NCBI GenBank assembly: GCA_964389575.1
Contig: CAYMFF010000005.1
Coordinates: 1-64,000 of the forward strand
DNA length: 64,000 bases
From: JAGNRR01 sp964389575
Lineage (GTDB): Bacteria; Bacteroidota; Bacteroidia; Chitinophagales; Chitinophagaceae
Direction of reading: 5' to 3'
Positions 35,167 through 43,635 of the stretch are shown one piece after another (the stretch's first letter is position 1; each line of letters starts with the position of its first letter). The translations under genes and the position numbers were made by a program. Below the pieces are notes generated by a model. It saw nothing but the letters and a program-made list of their open reading frames with translations. It searched no databases and was not told where the DNA came from.

Positions 35167-36544
35167 ATTTATTGGATGTCTTGTATTCGTTTTTTGCGCT
35201 TCGTTTTCTTTTGCGCAACAGCAAAAGTTATTAACCTTCAATGAATTCAAGAATTTATTACAACAATATCATCCTGTAATTCAACAGGCTAATCTAGTGG
35301 TCGATAATGCGCAGCAAAACATACGAATTGCACGCGCTCCGTTTGATCCTAAAGTATCCTATTACAGAAGTCAAAAAACCTATACTGGGAAAGATTATTA
35401 CAATTATCAAAACCTAAACTTGAGCGTGCCAACCTGGCTAGGTGTTGACCTACAAGCGGGTTATGAAAATAATGCTGGACAATTTATAAACGATGAAGTC
35501 ACGCTGGGCAATTCATATTATGTTGGTGGCTCTGTATCGCTTACCAAAGGTCTTTATATGAATGAGCGTCGTGCCGCATTGGAACAAGCCAAACTATTCC
35601 GGACTGGTAGCGAACAAGAGCGAAAACTAATTTTGAATGATTTGTATTTTGACGCGTATGCTTCTTATTACAAATGGCTTAAAGAGTTTGTCAAGTACAA
35701 AATTTATAGTGAAATATTTACATTGAACGATACACGTTATGTTCAAATTAGAAACACTTGGCGTTTAGGTAAAGCACCAGCAATAGATACTATTGAGGCA
35801 CGGTCACAATTGCAACAATATGAGTTGCTGCGTAATAAAAGTTTTATCAATTGGCGCGAACAAGGGATTAAACTTTCAAAACACATATGGGACAGCACAG
35901 CCTATGCCCAACTTGTACAAGCCGTTTTCATTCCTGACACCCTAGCATTGCGACAATTAAATTTTAATGACAGCAGTCAGCAATATTGGTTACAGTTAGC
36001 GCAAGAACATCCTGAGCTAATGCTCAACGATTTAAAACAAGACATGTTGCGCATCAAGCAAAAATTAACCATTCAAGAATTACTCCCTGACGTGGGTGTA
36101 AGCGCCTATGCCTTACAAAGTGATGTAAGTAATTTTGGCGCACGCCTCAATGACAACAATCGTTTTGGTATCAACCTGTCAATGCCACTCCGTCTTTCTA
36201 AGGGTCGTGGTAGTTATCAATTAAATAAGAATCAAATTCTAGGCACTCAGTTCAAAAGAGATTTTACACAACGAAAAATTGAAAATCAGGTTTTGTTTCA
36301 GTTAAATGAAATTAATATTACCCGATCGCAGCTTTCGTTATATGATGATTATGTAAAAAATATTAAGCGATTATATCTCTCAGAAGGAATCAAATACAGA
36401 CTAGGAAGCAGTACTGTTTTCTTAATCAATAGTCGAGAAAATAAATATCTCGATGCAAAAATTAAGCAATTAGAAAATACAATTCATTATCAGGAATCGG
36501 TTCTGCAATTGTTTAAAGAAATTATTCAGTTAGATAAAATTTAA
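35156..36544 (+). CDS. TolC family outer-membrane channel
   Basis: The product has a signal peptide (MRSKFIGCLVFVFCASFSFAQ) and then the two-repeat helical structure of TolC-type efflux proteins, with long amphipathic helices such as LRNKSFINWREQGIKLSKH and the typical NLSVPTWLGVDLQAGYE barrel strand. I set the start at ATG 35156 (462 residues), inside the end of the HlyD gene, since the longer frame from 35060 lies within hlyD and lacks a signal peptide at its start. It completes the tripartite system. Confidence 0.9.
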   Translation: MRSKFIGCLVFVFCASFSFAQQQKLLTFNEFKNLLQQYHPVIQQANLVVDNAQQNIRIARAPFDPKVSYYRSQKTYTGKDYYNYQNLNLSVPTWLGVDLQAGYENNAGQFINDEVTLGNSYYVGGSVSLTKGLYMNERRAALEQAKLFRTGSEQERKLILNDLYFDAYASYYKWLKEFVKYKIYSEIFTLNDTRYVQIRNTWRLGKAPAIDTIEARSQLQQYELLRNKSFINWREQGIKLSKHIWDSTAYAQLVQAVFIPDTLALRQLNFNDSSQQYWLQLAQEHPELMLNDLKQDMLRIKQKLTIQELLPDVGVSAYALQSDVSNFGARLNDNNRFGINLSMPLRLSKGRGSYQLNKNQILGTQFKRDFTQRKIENQVLFQLNEINITRSQLSLYDDYVKNIKRLYLSEGIKYRLGSSTVFLINSRENKYLDAKIKQLENTIHYQESVLQLFKEIIQLDKI

Positions 36545-36618
36545 TAAAACTTGAATCTTATAGAGCATCCTTTATGCGATTCGAGGGTTCGTTTTCAATT
36601 ATGATTTAACTTTCATTC

Positions 36619-38532
36619 TTGGAAGTGGTTGCACTAGAAAAAATACTAAAACAATATTGGGGTTACAATCAATTTCGCCCTTATCAAAAAGAAGTTATCT
36701 CCTCAATTCTTGCAGGAAAAAATACGCTTGCCATTTTGCCCACGGGCAGTGGAAAATCCGTAGGTTATCAATTGCCTGCTTTAATAACTAAGGGAGTATG
36801 TTTGGTAATATCACCGTTGATTGCTCTTATGAAAGACCAAGTGCATCGCTTGAATGATATTAATATTCCCGCAGCCGCTTTATATAGTGGTATGAACCAT
36901 GAAGAAAGTGCCACTGTTTATCGAAGAGCGCTAGATGAAGAAATTAAGCTGTTGTACATTTCGCCAGAGCGATTACAAAGCGAACGATTCATTCGATTTC
37001 TGAATAATGCTAATATTTCTTTTTTAGCTGTGGACGAGGCGCATTGTATCGCACAATGGGGGCATGATTTTCGACCCGCTTATCTAAATATAAAAGAAGT
37101 AAAACATCTGCTTCCGAACAAACCCATTTTAGCACTTACCGCTACAGCAACACCTCGCGTTCAAGAAGAAATTATTGAACGCCTTAGGCTTAATCAAGCG
37201 CAAATTTTTCAAGGATATTTTTTGCGCAACGAACTTTCACTCGCCGTTTATAAAGTTGAAAATAAACTTACTCAGTTAATTGCTTTAGTAAAATCGCAAA
37301 AACGAAGCATCATAATTTATTGCCGAAACAGAAGAAGCTGTAAAGACCTTGCAGTGCAATTACAACAAGAAGGCATTCGCACCGGTTATTATCATGCAGG
37401 TCTAAGTAAAGAGGAAAGAACAAATGCACAGGAAGATTGGATTGAAAACAAGGTGCAATGCATAGTGTGTACCAATGCATTTGGAATGGGAATAGACAAA
37501 GCTGATGTTGGACTCGTTGCGCATTACGATTTACCTGAGAGTCTAGAAGCTTATTATCAAGAAGTGGGCAGGGCTGGACGCGATGGAATTCAGTCGCAAG
37601 GTGTTGTGCTTTATAATTCCAACAGTTTACAAAAACAGAAAGAACAAGCTGCTCTAAAATTTCCTGACGAAGAACAACTACGTCAATTATACGCTGATGT
37701 TTGTTCCTACTTAAAAATTCCAGTGGGAGCGGGCGAAGAAGAATATTTTGATTTCAATCTATTAGACTTTGTAAAAACAACGGGCTATAATTTGATAACG
37801 GCAGTACATGGAATACAACTGTTGGCCAAACAAAATATTTGGCACTTAAGTGATTCACTGTATATGCCATTGCGCGTGCAAGTGCAAGCGTCGAGAGAAG
37901 AACTTCAACATATCGAAACTAATTATCATCGTCAATATGTCTTGCTCAAACAACTACTGAGATCCTATAATGGAATTTGGCAACACGCGGTTCCGATTAA
38001 TGAATATGAACTAGCTGCAAAAATTAAGAAACCAGTACAACAGATAAAAGAAGATTTACATTTTTTGGCCAGTCGAGCTTATATTAAATGTTGGAACAAA
38101 AAAGATCAGCCTCAACTTTATATGACGGACCAGCGTTATCCAGCATCGCAAATTGTTATAAATTATAAAGAAATTCTCTGGCACAAAAAGCGAGAAGAAG
38201 AACGACTAGATGCATTACAAGCTTTTGTGAAAAATAATTCAATTTGCAGAATGGAATTACTCAATAACTATTTCATCGGAGATAAAAGTAAACAAGAAAA
38301 AATTATTTGCGGTCATTGTGATGTTGACAAAGTTAAAGTTGTTGATGTAAGTTTTGAATCAGTAAAGAATTTATTGGATAAAGCACTTACCAATAAAGAA
38401 AGTGAAAACTTAGAAAACATTATAGGTCATTTAGCTAGTGAAGAACGCGCACAAAGTATGAAACTGATACGAATAATGATTAGTGAAGGCATGTATGCTA
38501 TTAACGCTTTTGGAGAGTTGAACAAGAAATAA
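36619..38532 (+). CDS. recQ: RecQ family ATP-dependent DNA helicase
   Basis: The 637-residue protein has the RecQ superfamily 2 motifs: FRPYQKEVI, Walker A GSGKS, LIALMKDQV, the DEAH box (AVDEAHCIAQWGHDFRPAY), ALTATATPRV, and GMGIDKADV with QEVGRAGRDG. It unwinds DNA 3' to 5' in repair and recombination. The zinc-motif Cys residues are near the C-terminus (CRMELL ... CGHCD, about 545-565) and the fourth Cys of the usual set is Asp. No HRDC domain. The start is TTG 36619 or GTG 36625; no ATG is available. Confidence 0.95.
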   Translation: MEVVALEKILKQYWGYNQFRPYQKEVISSILAGKNTLAILPTGSGKSVGYQLPALITKGVCLVISPLIALMKDQVHRLNDINIPAAALYSGMNHEESATVYRRALDEEIKLLYISPERLQSERFIRFLNNANISFLAVDEAHCIAQWGHDFRPAYLNIKEVKHLLPNKPILALTATATPRVQEEIIERLRLNQAQIFQGYFLRNELSLAVYKVENKLTQLIALVKSQKRSIIIYCRNRRSCKDLAVQLQQEGIRTGYYHAGLSKEERTNAQEDWIENKVQCIVCTNAFGMGIDKADVGLVAHYDLPESLEAYYQEVGRAGRDGIQSQGVVLYNSNSLQKQKEQAALKFPDEEQLRQLYADVCSYLKIPVGAGEEEYFDFNLLDFVKTTGYNLITAVHGIQLLAKQNIWHLSDSLYMPLRVQVQASREELQHIETNYHRQYVLLKQLLRSYNGIWQHAVPINEYELAAKIKKPVQQIKEDLHFLASRAYIKCWNKKDQPQLYMTDQRYPASQIVINYKEILWHKKREEERLDALQAFVKNNSICRMELLNNYFIGDKSKQEKIICGHCDVDKVKVVDVSFESVKNLLDKALTNKESENLENIIGHLASEERAQSMKLIRIMISEGMYAINAFGELNKK

Positions 38533-38581
38533 AATTACTTTTATTATGAGTAAACAAACCTTCCACCAAGAGTGATTTAGA

Positions 38582-38634
38582 ATTACATTTGCTAATAATG
38601 CAACACGAATACATATCGGTATTTGATATTTTTA
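38582..38634 (+). repeat. direct repeat, copy 1 (displaced promoter and 5' end of serine dehydratase gene)
   Basis: 53 nt that match 39264-39316 at 49 positions: 11 identical nt with the TACATTTG promoter element, a 5-nt variable block, then 37 identical nt. It encodes MQHEYISVFDIF, then RC and a stop at 38640-38642, so it is a truncated remnant of the serine dehydratase start. It lies immediately before the end of the inserted lipoprotein gene. Confidence 0.9.
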
Positions 38635-38638
38635 GGTG

Positions 38639-39211
38639 TTAGTTCTCATCTACAAAATCCATATTTATCAAAACGACATTAGCCTTATTAATTAATTTCT
38701 CGTCTTGCAGCTCCTTAATAAAATCTATGTCAGATATTTTTTCATTAAAACCTAAAAATTTGGCGTACGTAAGCACTACTGTTATATCTCTTTTGGCAAA
38801 ATCAAAATCTTCTTTACAAGTAATACATATTAAATGTTTATCAAATACCGATTGCAAGTTTTGGGATTTTTTTGCTTTTAAGATTAATCGTGGGTTTCTG
38901 ATTAACTCTTTACAAGTCGATCGAACTCCCATATGACAAAGCGAAGAATCTTCGGTTACTAAAACATTTAAGTTTTTGTCAGCAATAATTATTGCATTTG
39001 TTTTTGCCAAGGCCTGAGTTACTTTGTTAAAAGCTTTCATATCATTTAATCTAAACAAATAGTCATACTCGATACCATGCTTTTCAAGCATATTAATGAC
39101 GGTTTCATTACTTTCAACTCTAGGTTTTTTCACTCCGTACAATCTAGTGAGGAGCTTTGCACAAGACGTAAATAAAAACAACAAACATGCTATTCCAATA
39201 ATCTTCTTCAT
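38639..39211 (-). CDS. lipoprotein of unknown function inside a duplication
   Basis: The product of about 191 residues begins MKKIIGIACLLFLFTSC, a lipoprotein signal with lipobox; I prefer this ATG (39211) to one 22 codons upstream, because a TATCTTTA promoter-like element lies 7 nt before it. The body shows no known domain; it has a CITC segment and alternating strands. It is oriented against recQ and sda and is flanked by a 53-nt direct repeat of the sda promoter and 5' end, so it looks inserted. Function unknown. Confidence 0.65.
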   Translation of the reverse strand: MKKIIGIACLLFLFTSCAKLLTRLYGVKKPRVESNETVINMLEKHGIEYDYLFRLNDMKAFNKVTQALAKTNAIIIADKNLNVLVTEDSSLCHMGVRSTCKELIRNPRLILKAKKSQNLQSVFDKHLICITCKEDFDFAKRDITVVLTYAKFLGFNEKISDIDFIKELQDEKLINKANVVLINMDFVDEN

Positions 39212-39263
39212 GACTAGATAAAGATACTTAATCATAACAAAAATATTATTTGCAAAAGCGTAC

Positions 39264-39316
39264 ATTACATTTGCCATCTATGCAACACGAATACATATCG
39301 GTATTTGATATTTTTA
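39264..39316 (+). repeat. direct repeat, copy 2 (functional serine dehydratase 5' end)
   Basis: Partner of 38582-38634 with a period of 682 nt. It contains the TACATTTG element (39266-39273) and the first 12 codons of the intact serine dehydratase gene. Confidence 0.9.
39266..39273 (+). promoter_or_regulatory. -7 promoter element TACATTTG before sda
   Basis: Exact TAnnTTTG, 6 nt before ATG 39280. The same element is present in the remnant copy at 38584-38591. Confidence 0.5.
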
Positions 39317-40740
39317 AAATTGGTATCGGACCCAGCTCATCGCATACACTTGGACCATGGAAAGCCGCCTTGCAATGTATCGAAGAGCTAAAAGATGCTG
39401 ATCAATTATCCGAAGTAGAAAAAATACAAGTGTTGCTATATGGATCGCTTGCCAAAACAGGTGTGGGCCATGGAACAGACTTGGCTGTTCAATTAGGCCT
39501 TTGTGGTTATCAAGCAGAAACTTTTGAGCCAGATGCGATTCAACCCGCATTGGATACGATAAAGGCAAATCAAACAATAAATTTTGCACAGTCTCATCAA
39601 ATATCATTTTCCCCTTCTGAGGATATTATTTTCTTAAAAGATGAAGCACTTCCATATCATCCGAACGCACTCACTTTTCTCATTAAACTAAAAAACGGAG
39701 ATGATGTTTCTAAAACATTTTATTCAGTAGGCGGTGGTTTTGTTACAAAAGATAATGACGATAACCCGATGACCACTATCATCGATTTGCCTTTTGAAAT
39801 TTCTACTGCCAAAGAGTTAGAAACACATTGCATCAAAACCGGTTTGAGCATTTCAGAAATCGTGATGGAAAATGAAAGTGAGTGGCATGGCGAAGAAGAT
39901 ACTAAAACACGTTTATTAGAGATTTGGCAGGTGATGCAAAATTGTATTTACAGAGGGTGCCAGCAAACGGGTATTTTGCCCGGCGGCCTAAACGTAAAAC
40001 GCCGAGCCAATACATTATCCAAAAGATTACTGAAAGGCCAAGAATATGCAAGCTACTTGGAATGGATTCATAATATTCAAAACAGTCCTGATGCAACGGG
40101 TCAAAATTTTCGGTACACGCTGGATTGGGTAAGCTGTTTTGCTTTAGCCGTAAATGAAGAGAATGCTAGTTTTAGCAGAGTGGTGACTGCACCAACGAAT
40201 GGAGCGGCTGGTGTTATACCCGCTGTTTTACATTATTATATTACCTTTTTCACCAAAAAGCCAAATGGCAATGCAATAAATCGAGAAGAAGCTATTCTAA
40301 CGTTTTTACTGACCGCTGGTGAAATTGGAAGCATTTTTAAAAAGCAAGCAACCATTTCTGCGGCCATGGGTGGGTGCCAAGCAGAAATTGGCGTGAGCAG
40401 TGCCATGGCTGCGGCTGCACTTTGCGAATGTTTAGGTGGAACTGTAAAACAAGCGCTATCCGCAGCAGAAATTGCTATGGAACATCACCTGGGTATGACT
40501 TGCGACCCTATTGGTGGATTAGTTCAAATACCCTGTATAGAGCGAAATACAATGGGAGCCATTAAAGCAATCACAGCTGCGCAACTTGCTTTACAAAGTA
40601 ACCCGTATGATGCCAAGGTGAGCTTAGACAAAGTGGTAAAAACGATGCTCGATACGGCACTTGATATGAATCATAAATACAAAGAAACTAGCGATGGAGG
40701 CTTAGCAACTAACATTCCATTGAGCTTGCCAGAGTGCTAA
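39280..40740 (+). CDS. sdaA: L-serine ammonia-lyase (iron-sulfur dependent)
   Basis: The 486-residue protein is a single-chain serine dehydratase with both domains: the N-terminal beta domain (FDIFKIGIGPSSSHTLGP) and the C-terminal alpha domain with the conserved GAAGVIPAVLHYY, MGGCQAEIG and TCDPIGGLVQIPCIERN, which supply the Cys ligands of the [4Fe-4S] cluster. It converts L-serine to pyruvate and ammonia in the cytoplasm. The ATG at 39280 is chosen over 39250 since the promoter element lies between them and family members begin at this point. Confidence 0.96.
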   Translation: MQHEYISVFDIFKIGIGPSSSHTLGPWKAALQCIEELKDADQLSEVEKIQVLLYGSLAKTGVGHGTDLAVQLGLCGYQAETFEPDAIQPALDTIKANQTINFAQSHQISFSPSEDIIFLKDEALPYHPNALTFLIKLKNGDDVSKTFYSVGGGFVTKDNDDNPMTTIIDLPFEISTAKELETHCIKTGLSISEIVMENESEWHGEEDTKTRLLEIWQVMQNCIYRGCQQTGILPGGLNVKRRANTLSKRLLKGQEYASYLEWIHNIQNSPDATGQNFRYTLDWVSCFALAVNEENASFSRVVTAPTNGAAGVIPAVLHYYITFFTKKPNGNAINREEAILTFLLTAGEIGSIFKKQATISAAMGGCQAEIGVSSAMAAAALCECLGGTVKQALSAAEIAMEHHLGMTCDPIGGLVQIPCIERNTMGAIKAITAAQLALQSNPYDAKVSLDKVVKTMLDTALDMNHKYKETSDGGLATNIPLSLPEC

Positions 40741-40768
40741 CGCATTCGGCACAATTCGTTTTATCTAA

Positions 40769-40798
40769 TTGATGAATTCTTTATTATTTATAACTTTG
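40769..40798 (+). promoter_or_regulatory. full promoter TTG-N19-TAACTTTG
   Basis: TTG at 40769-40771, 19 nt, then exact TAACTTTG, whose G is 4 nt before the ATG at 40803. This is the best match to the Bacteroidota consensus in the window and predicts a leaderless mRNA. Confidence 0.7.
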
Positions 40799-40802
40799 GC
40801 TC

Positions 40803-41267
40803 ATGTTTAAAAAGCTTCTTTTTTTTAGCGCATTATTTTTTATGGCGGGTTGCCAAACTGAACTTACCAAAGACTTTTCTTTCTTAGAGGGAAGCTGGAA
40901 AATGGAAACATCAGATTCTACGTATCTTTTGGAAACTTGGGAAAAAGTAAATGATACCAAATACACCGCCCTAAATTATTTTATAACGGATACGGGAATG
41001 CAACTTACTGAGGAAATAGAAATTGATATTACTGATAGCGGAACCTTTTACCGACCTACCATTGAAGCCATTGACGGTGGTCGACAGTTTTCGTATTTGT
41101 TTATTTCAGAAGATGATAATAAATATGTTTTTGAAAATAAAGAATATGATTTCCCGCGGAGAATTTGGTACAAACGTGTTGACGAAAATAATATAGAAGC
41201 AGCGATTGAAAATGCAAGCGGTGATAAAAAAGAAGTTTTTCGATATGAAAAAGTAATGAAGCCATGA
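40803..41267 (+). CDS. lipoprotein, DUF6265-like
   Basis: The 154-residue lipoprotein (lipobox FMAGC) has the beta-barrel pattern of DUF6265-like proteins: FLEGSWKMETSDS, LLETWEKVNDTKY, YDFPRRIWYKR and a final FRYEKV. Such lipocalin-like proteins are of unknown role. Its stop overlaps the start of the TrmH-family gene (ATGA), so the two are translationally coupled. The start is fixed by a promoter element 4 nt upstream. Confidence 0.75.
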   Translation: MFKKLLFFSALFFMAGCQTELTKDFSFLEGSWKMETSDSTYLLETWEKVNDTKYTALNYFITDTGMQLTEEIEIDITDSGTFYRPTIEAIDGGRQFSYLFISEDDNKYVFENKEYDFPRRIWYKRVDENNIEAAIENASGDKKEVFRYEKVMKP

Positions 41268-41785
41268 TTAAAAAATCAATGTCTGAGCTCAATAGATTGA
41301 GTATTGAAGAATTTAAACAACAAGAAAAAAACGATGTTGTGGTAGTGCTTGATAACATTCGATCTATGCACAATGTGGGTAGTGTGTTTCGTACTTCTGA
41401 TGCCTTTTTAATAAAAGAAATAGTCCTTTGTGGGTTAACTCCTTGTCCGCCCCATCGTGACATTCAGAAAAGTGCATTAGGTGCAACGGAAAGTGTAGCT
41501 TGGAGTTATGAAAAAGAAACCACCGATGCAATTGACAAATTAAAGCAACAAGATTATAAAATTTTAGCTATTGAACAAGTGCATAATAGTATTTCGCTTT
41601 CTGATTTCTCAAAAGCAGAAGGGGCAAAGGTTGCCTTCGTTTTTGGAAATGAAGTTCATGGTGTAAGCGATGAAGTATTATCACGATGTGATTCTTGTAT
41701 AGAAATTCCACAACAGGGTAGTAAGCATTCTTTTAATATTAGTGTGAGTGTGGGGATTGTATTGTGGGAATTAACTAAGCCGTAA
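41264..41785 (+). CDS. TrmH (SpoU) family RNA 2'-O-methyltransferase
   Basis: The 173-residue protein holds the SPOUT knot motifs: motif 1 LDNIRSMHNVGSVFRTSDAF with the conserved Asn and Arg, motif 2 AFVFGNEVHGVS, and motif 3 EIPQQGSKHSFNISVSVGI. It transfers a methyl group from SAM to a ribose 2'-OH of tRNA or rRNA; the exact nucleotide is not clear. It lacks the N-terminal substrate-binding domain of RlmB-type enzymes. It overlaps the preceding lipoprotein gene by 4 nt. Confidence 0.92.
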   Translation: MIKKSMSELNRLSIEEFKQQEKNDVVVVLDNIRSMHNVGSVFRTSDAFLIKEIVLCGLTPCPPHRDIQKSALGATESVAWSYEKETTDAIDKLKQQDYKILAIEQVHNSISLSDFSKAEGAKVAFVFGNEVHGVSDEVLSRCDSCIEIPQQGSKHSFNISVSVGIVLWELTKP

Positions 41786-41872
41786 TCTCATATCAGGGCA
41801 AAACTCATTCATGAAATCCTTGTTATATTCATACTTGCTTCAGTAATTAATCTAATTATTAGATAAGATAAA

Positions 41873-43171
41873 CTACTCATCCTCATACAAATCTTCTTTG
41901 TCCACCTTCTTAATCTTATCCTTATTTTTAAGGGTTCGTGCAATGGCGCCATAAGGTGCAATTAATACTTTTTCCTTTCCTTTTAAACCTTCTATAATTT
42001 CTACATATTGATTATCCTGTAAGCCTGTTTTTACAGAACGCAAAACGGCATAACCCGCGCTATCCACAAAAACATATTCTTTTATAATATCAGAATAATT
42101 TCCAGCTTGGCTTTCATCTTCACGAGTGGTTACTGCATTAATCGGCACCGTTTGTACATTTTCTTTTCTGCGCGTATAAATGTCCACCGTTGCGCTCATG
42201 CCGGGTCTAAAAATGGCTCCTCCACGAGTTTGTTGTAAGTCTTCATAGCTTTGGGGATTTAGCGTGACGCTAACGGTGTAGTTTGTTACTTGACTATTTG
42301 CTGAGCCGGTTGTTTGCGCTAAACCTCCAGCTCGTGCTAGTTTTATTTGATCTACCCGTCCATTAAATACCTGCTTACCATAGGCTTCCACAATAACTTT
42401 TGCACTATCACCTACTTTAATTTTTACAATATCACTTTCCACAACATCTACATCCACTTTTACGGTGCTCATATCCATAATGCGCATCATTTCAGTTCCT
42501 GACATTTGTGCCGAACCCATTACACGTTCTCCTTTTTTTACATTTAACACAGATACCACTCCATTCATAGGAGAATAAAGCGAAGTGCGATTTAGCTGTT
42601 GTTGCGCTTCTTTCACACTTGCTCTTGCATTGGCCACTTGATATTGATTACCACCCGACGATGCCATTGCTGTACTGTAATTGGCTTGCGCCATTTTATA
42701 GTTTTCAATTGCAGCTTCATAAGCGGCCAAACTAATCGATTTTGTATTGAACTGTTTGCGCGCTTCGTTAAACATTGACTTTGCTTTTCTTAAATCTGTT
42801 TCTAGTTTTCTCTTTTGTGATTGGGCGCTTTGCGCACTTGATTTGGTCTGTTTCAATTGCGCTTGCGCACGTTGCACCTGAGATTTATAAAGTTGCGAAT
42901 TTATAGTTGCCAATAGTTGTCCTTTTCGTACACTATCTCCTTCGGCAACGGTTAGCACAACGACCTCGCCCGACACATCGGGGCTTAATCTAATTTCGTT
43001 TTCAGGATATAATTTGCCACTAGCCGAAACACTTTCTACTAAGGTTCGTTTTTCGGATAACTCTACTGCTACTTTTGTTCTATTTTCTGGCTTAAAAACT
43101 AGTTTCAAAATAAAAAAAACCAAGATTGCTCCAAGCAATATTCCTATTATCCATTTTAATCGATTACTCAT
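41873..43171 (-). CDS. RND/MacA-type efflux adaptor (HlyD family)
   Basis: The 432-residue protein has one N-terminal helix (about 7-23), a lipoyl half-motif (GEVVVLTVAEGDSVRKGQLLATI), a coiled-coil hairpin rich in Gln, Ala and Lys (about 88-175), the second lipoyl half (SPMNGVVSVLNVKKGERV) and beta-barrel domains. This is the MacA/AcrA-type periplasmic adaptor. No transporter or outer-membrane channel gene accompanies it, so it must work with components encoded elsewhere. It has its own promoter element at 43212-43219. Confidence 0.92.
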   Translation of the reverse strand: MSNRLKWIIGILLGAILVFFILKLVFKPENRTKVAVELSEKRTLVESVSASGKLYPENEIRLSPDVSGEVVVLTVAEGDSVRKGQLLATINSQLYKSQVQRAQAQLKQTKSSAQSAQSQKRKLETDLRKAKSMFNEARKQFNTKSISLAAYEAAIENYKMAQANYSTAMASSGGNQYQVANARASVKEAQQQLNRTSLYSPMNGVVSVLNVKKGERVMGSAQMSGTEMMRIMDMSTVKVDVDVVESDIVKIKVGDSAKVIVEAYGKQVFNGRVDQIKLARAGGLAQTTGSANSQVTNYTVSVTLNPQSYEDLQQTRGGAIFRPGMSATVDIYTRRKENVQTVPINAVTTREDESQAGNYSDIIKEYVFVDSAGYAVLRSVKTGLQDNQYVEIIEGLKGKEKVLIAPYGAIARTLKNKDKIKKVDKEDLYEDE

Positions 43172-43211
43172 TTCTAAAACTGTAATGCCGAGGGTTACTA
43201 AATTTGAAATT

Positions 43212-43219
43212 CAAAGGTA
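43212..43219 (-). promoter_or_regulatory. -7 promoter element TACCTTTG
   Basis: Exact TAnnTTTG, 40 nt before the ATG of the efflux adaptor gene. Confidence 0.45.
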
Positions 43220-43268
43220 AAATTTTTTAAGTATAAAGAAATTATAATCTTATTTCCAACACCTTGTA

Positions 43269-43592
43269 TTAGTCTGCACAAGAAACGCAATACAAACTTT
43301 CTGGTCGTATAATTATTCTGCCAATTGGAATAGGCTGAGTGCATTGCTTGCAAAGACCAAATCCTTCTTTACCAATTTGCGTTTTAGCGTATTCTAATTT
43401 TTTTAGTTTTTCTTTTGCTTTGTGCAAGGCTGCTTCGGCCACACTTTTATTATTAATCGCATCCATTCTGCTTAGCCGACCAATAGCATCATCGGGCGAT
43501 ACTGGCTTTGCCATATCGATATAATCCACAATTTTGTTTTGTGTTTTTTTTATTTCTTTGTCTATTTTTTCCGCGATTTGGACATCGGTCAT
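43269..43592 (-). CDS. DksA/TraR-type zinc finger protein
   Basis: The 107-residue protein has a helical region and a C-terminal C4 zinc finger, CKQC ... CVSC, with the DksA-like linker QPIPIGRIIIRPESLYC. DksA relatives bind RNA polymerase or affect growth control. It has the usual size for short family members. The gene is divergent from the acyltransferase gene (43-nt gap) and separate from the efflux adaptor downstream. Confidence 0.85.
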   Translation of the reverse strand: MTDVQIAEKIDKEIKKTQNKIVDYIDMAKPVSPDDAIGRLSRMDAINNKSVAEAALHKAKEKLKKLEYAKTQIGKEGFGLCKQCTQPIPIGRIIIRPESLYCVSCAD

Positions 43593-43635
43593 GGATTAAA
43601 GATAATGGTTTTGTAATATTGTTACTGATTCGATT

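Noticed and set aside
36575..36600. tRNA-like GGTTCG sequence before recQ
   Set aside because: The T-loop consensus is not completed and no acceptor or anticodon stem can be folded.
38582..39316. Reading the duplication as an insertion sequence
   Set aside because: No transposase, no terminal inverted repeats and a far too long flank duplication.
41850..41864. Short palindrome ATCTAAT-T-ATTAGAT between convergent genes
   Set aside because: AT-only 7-bp arms without a T run; could be chance in AT-rich DNA.
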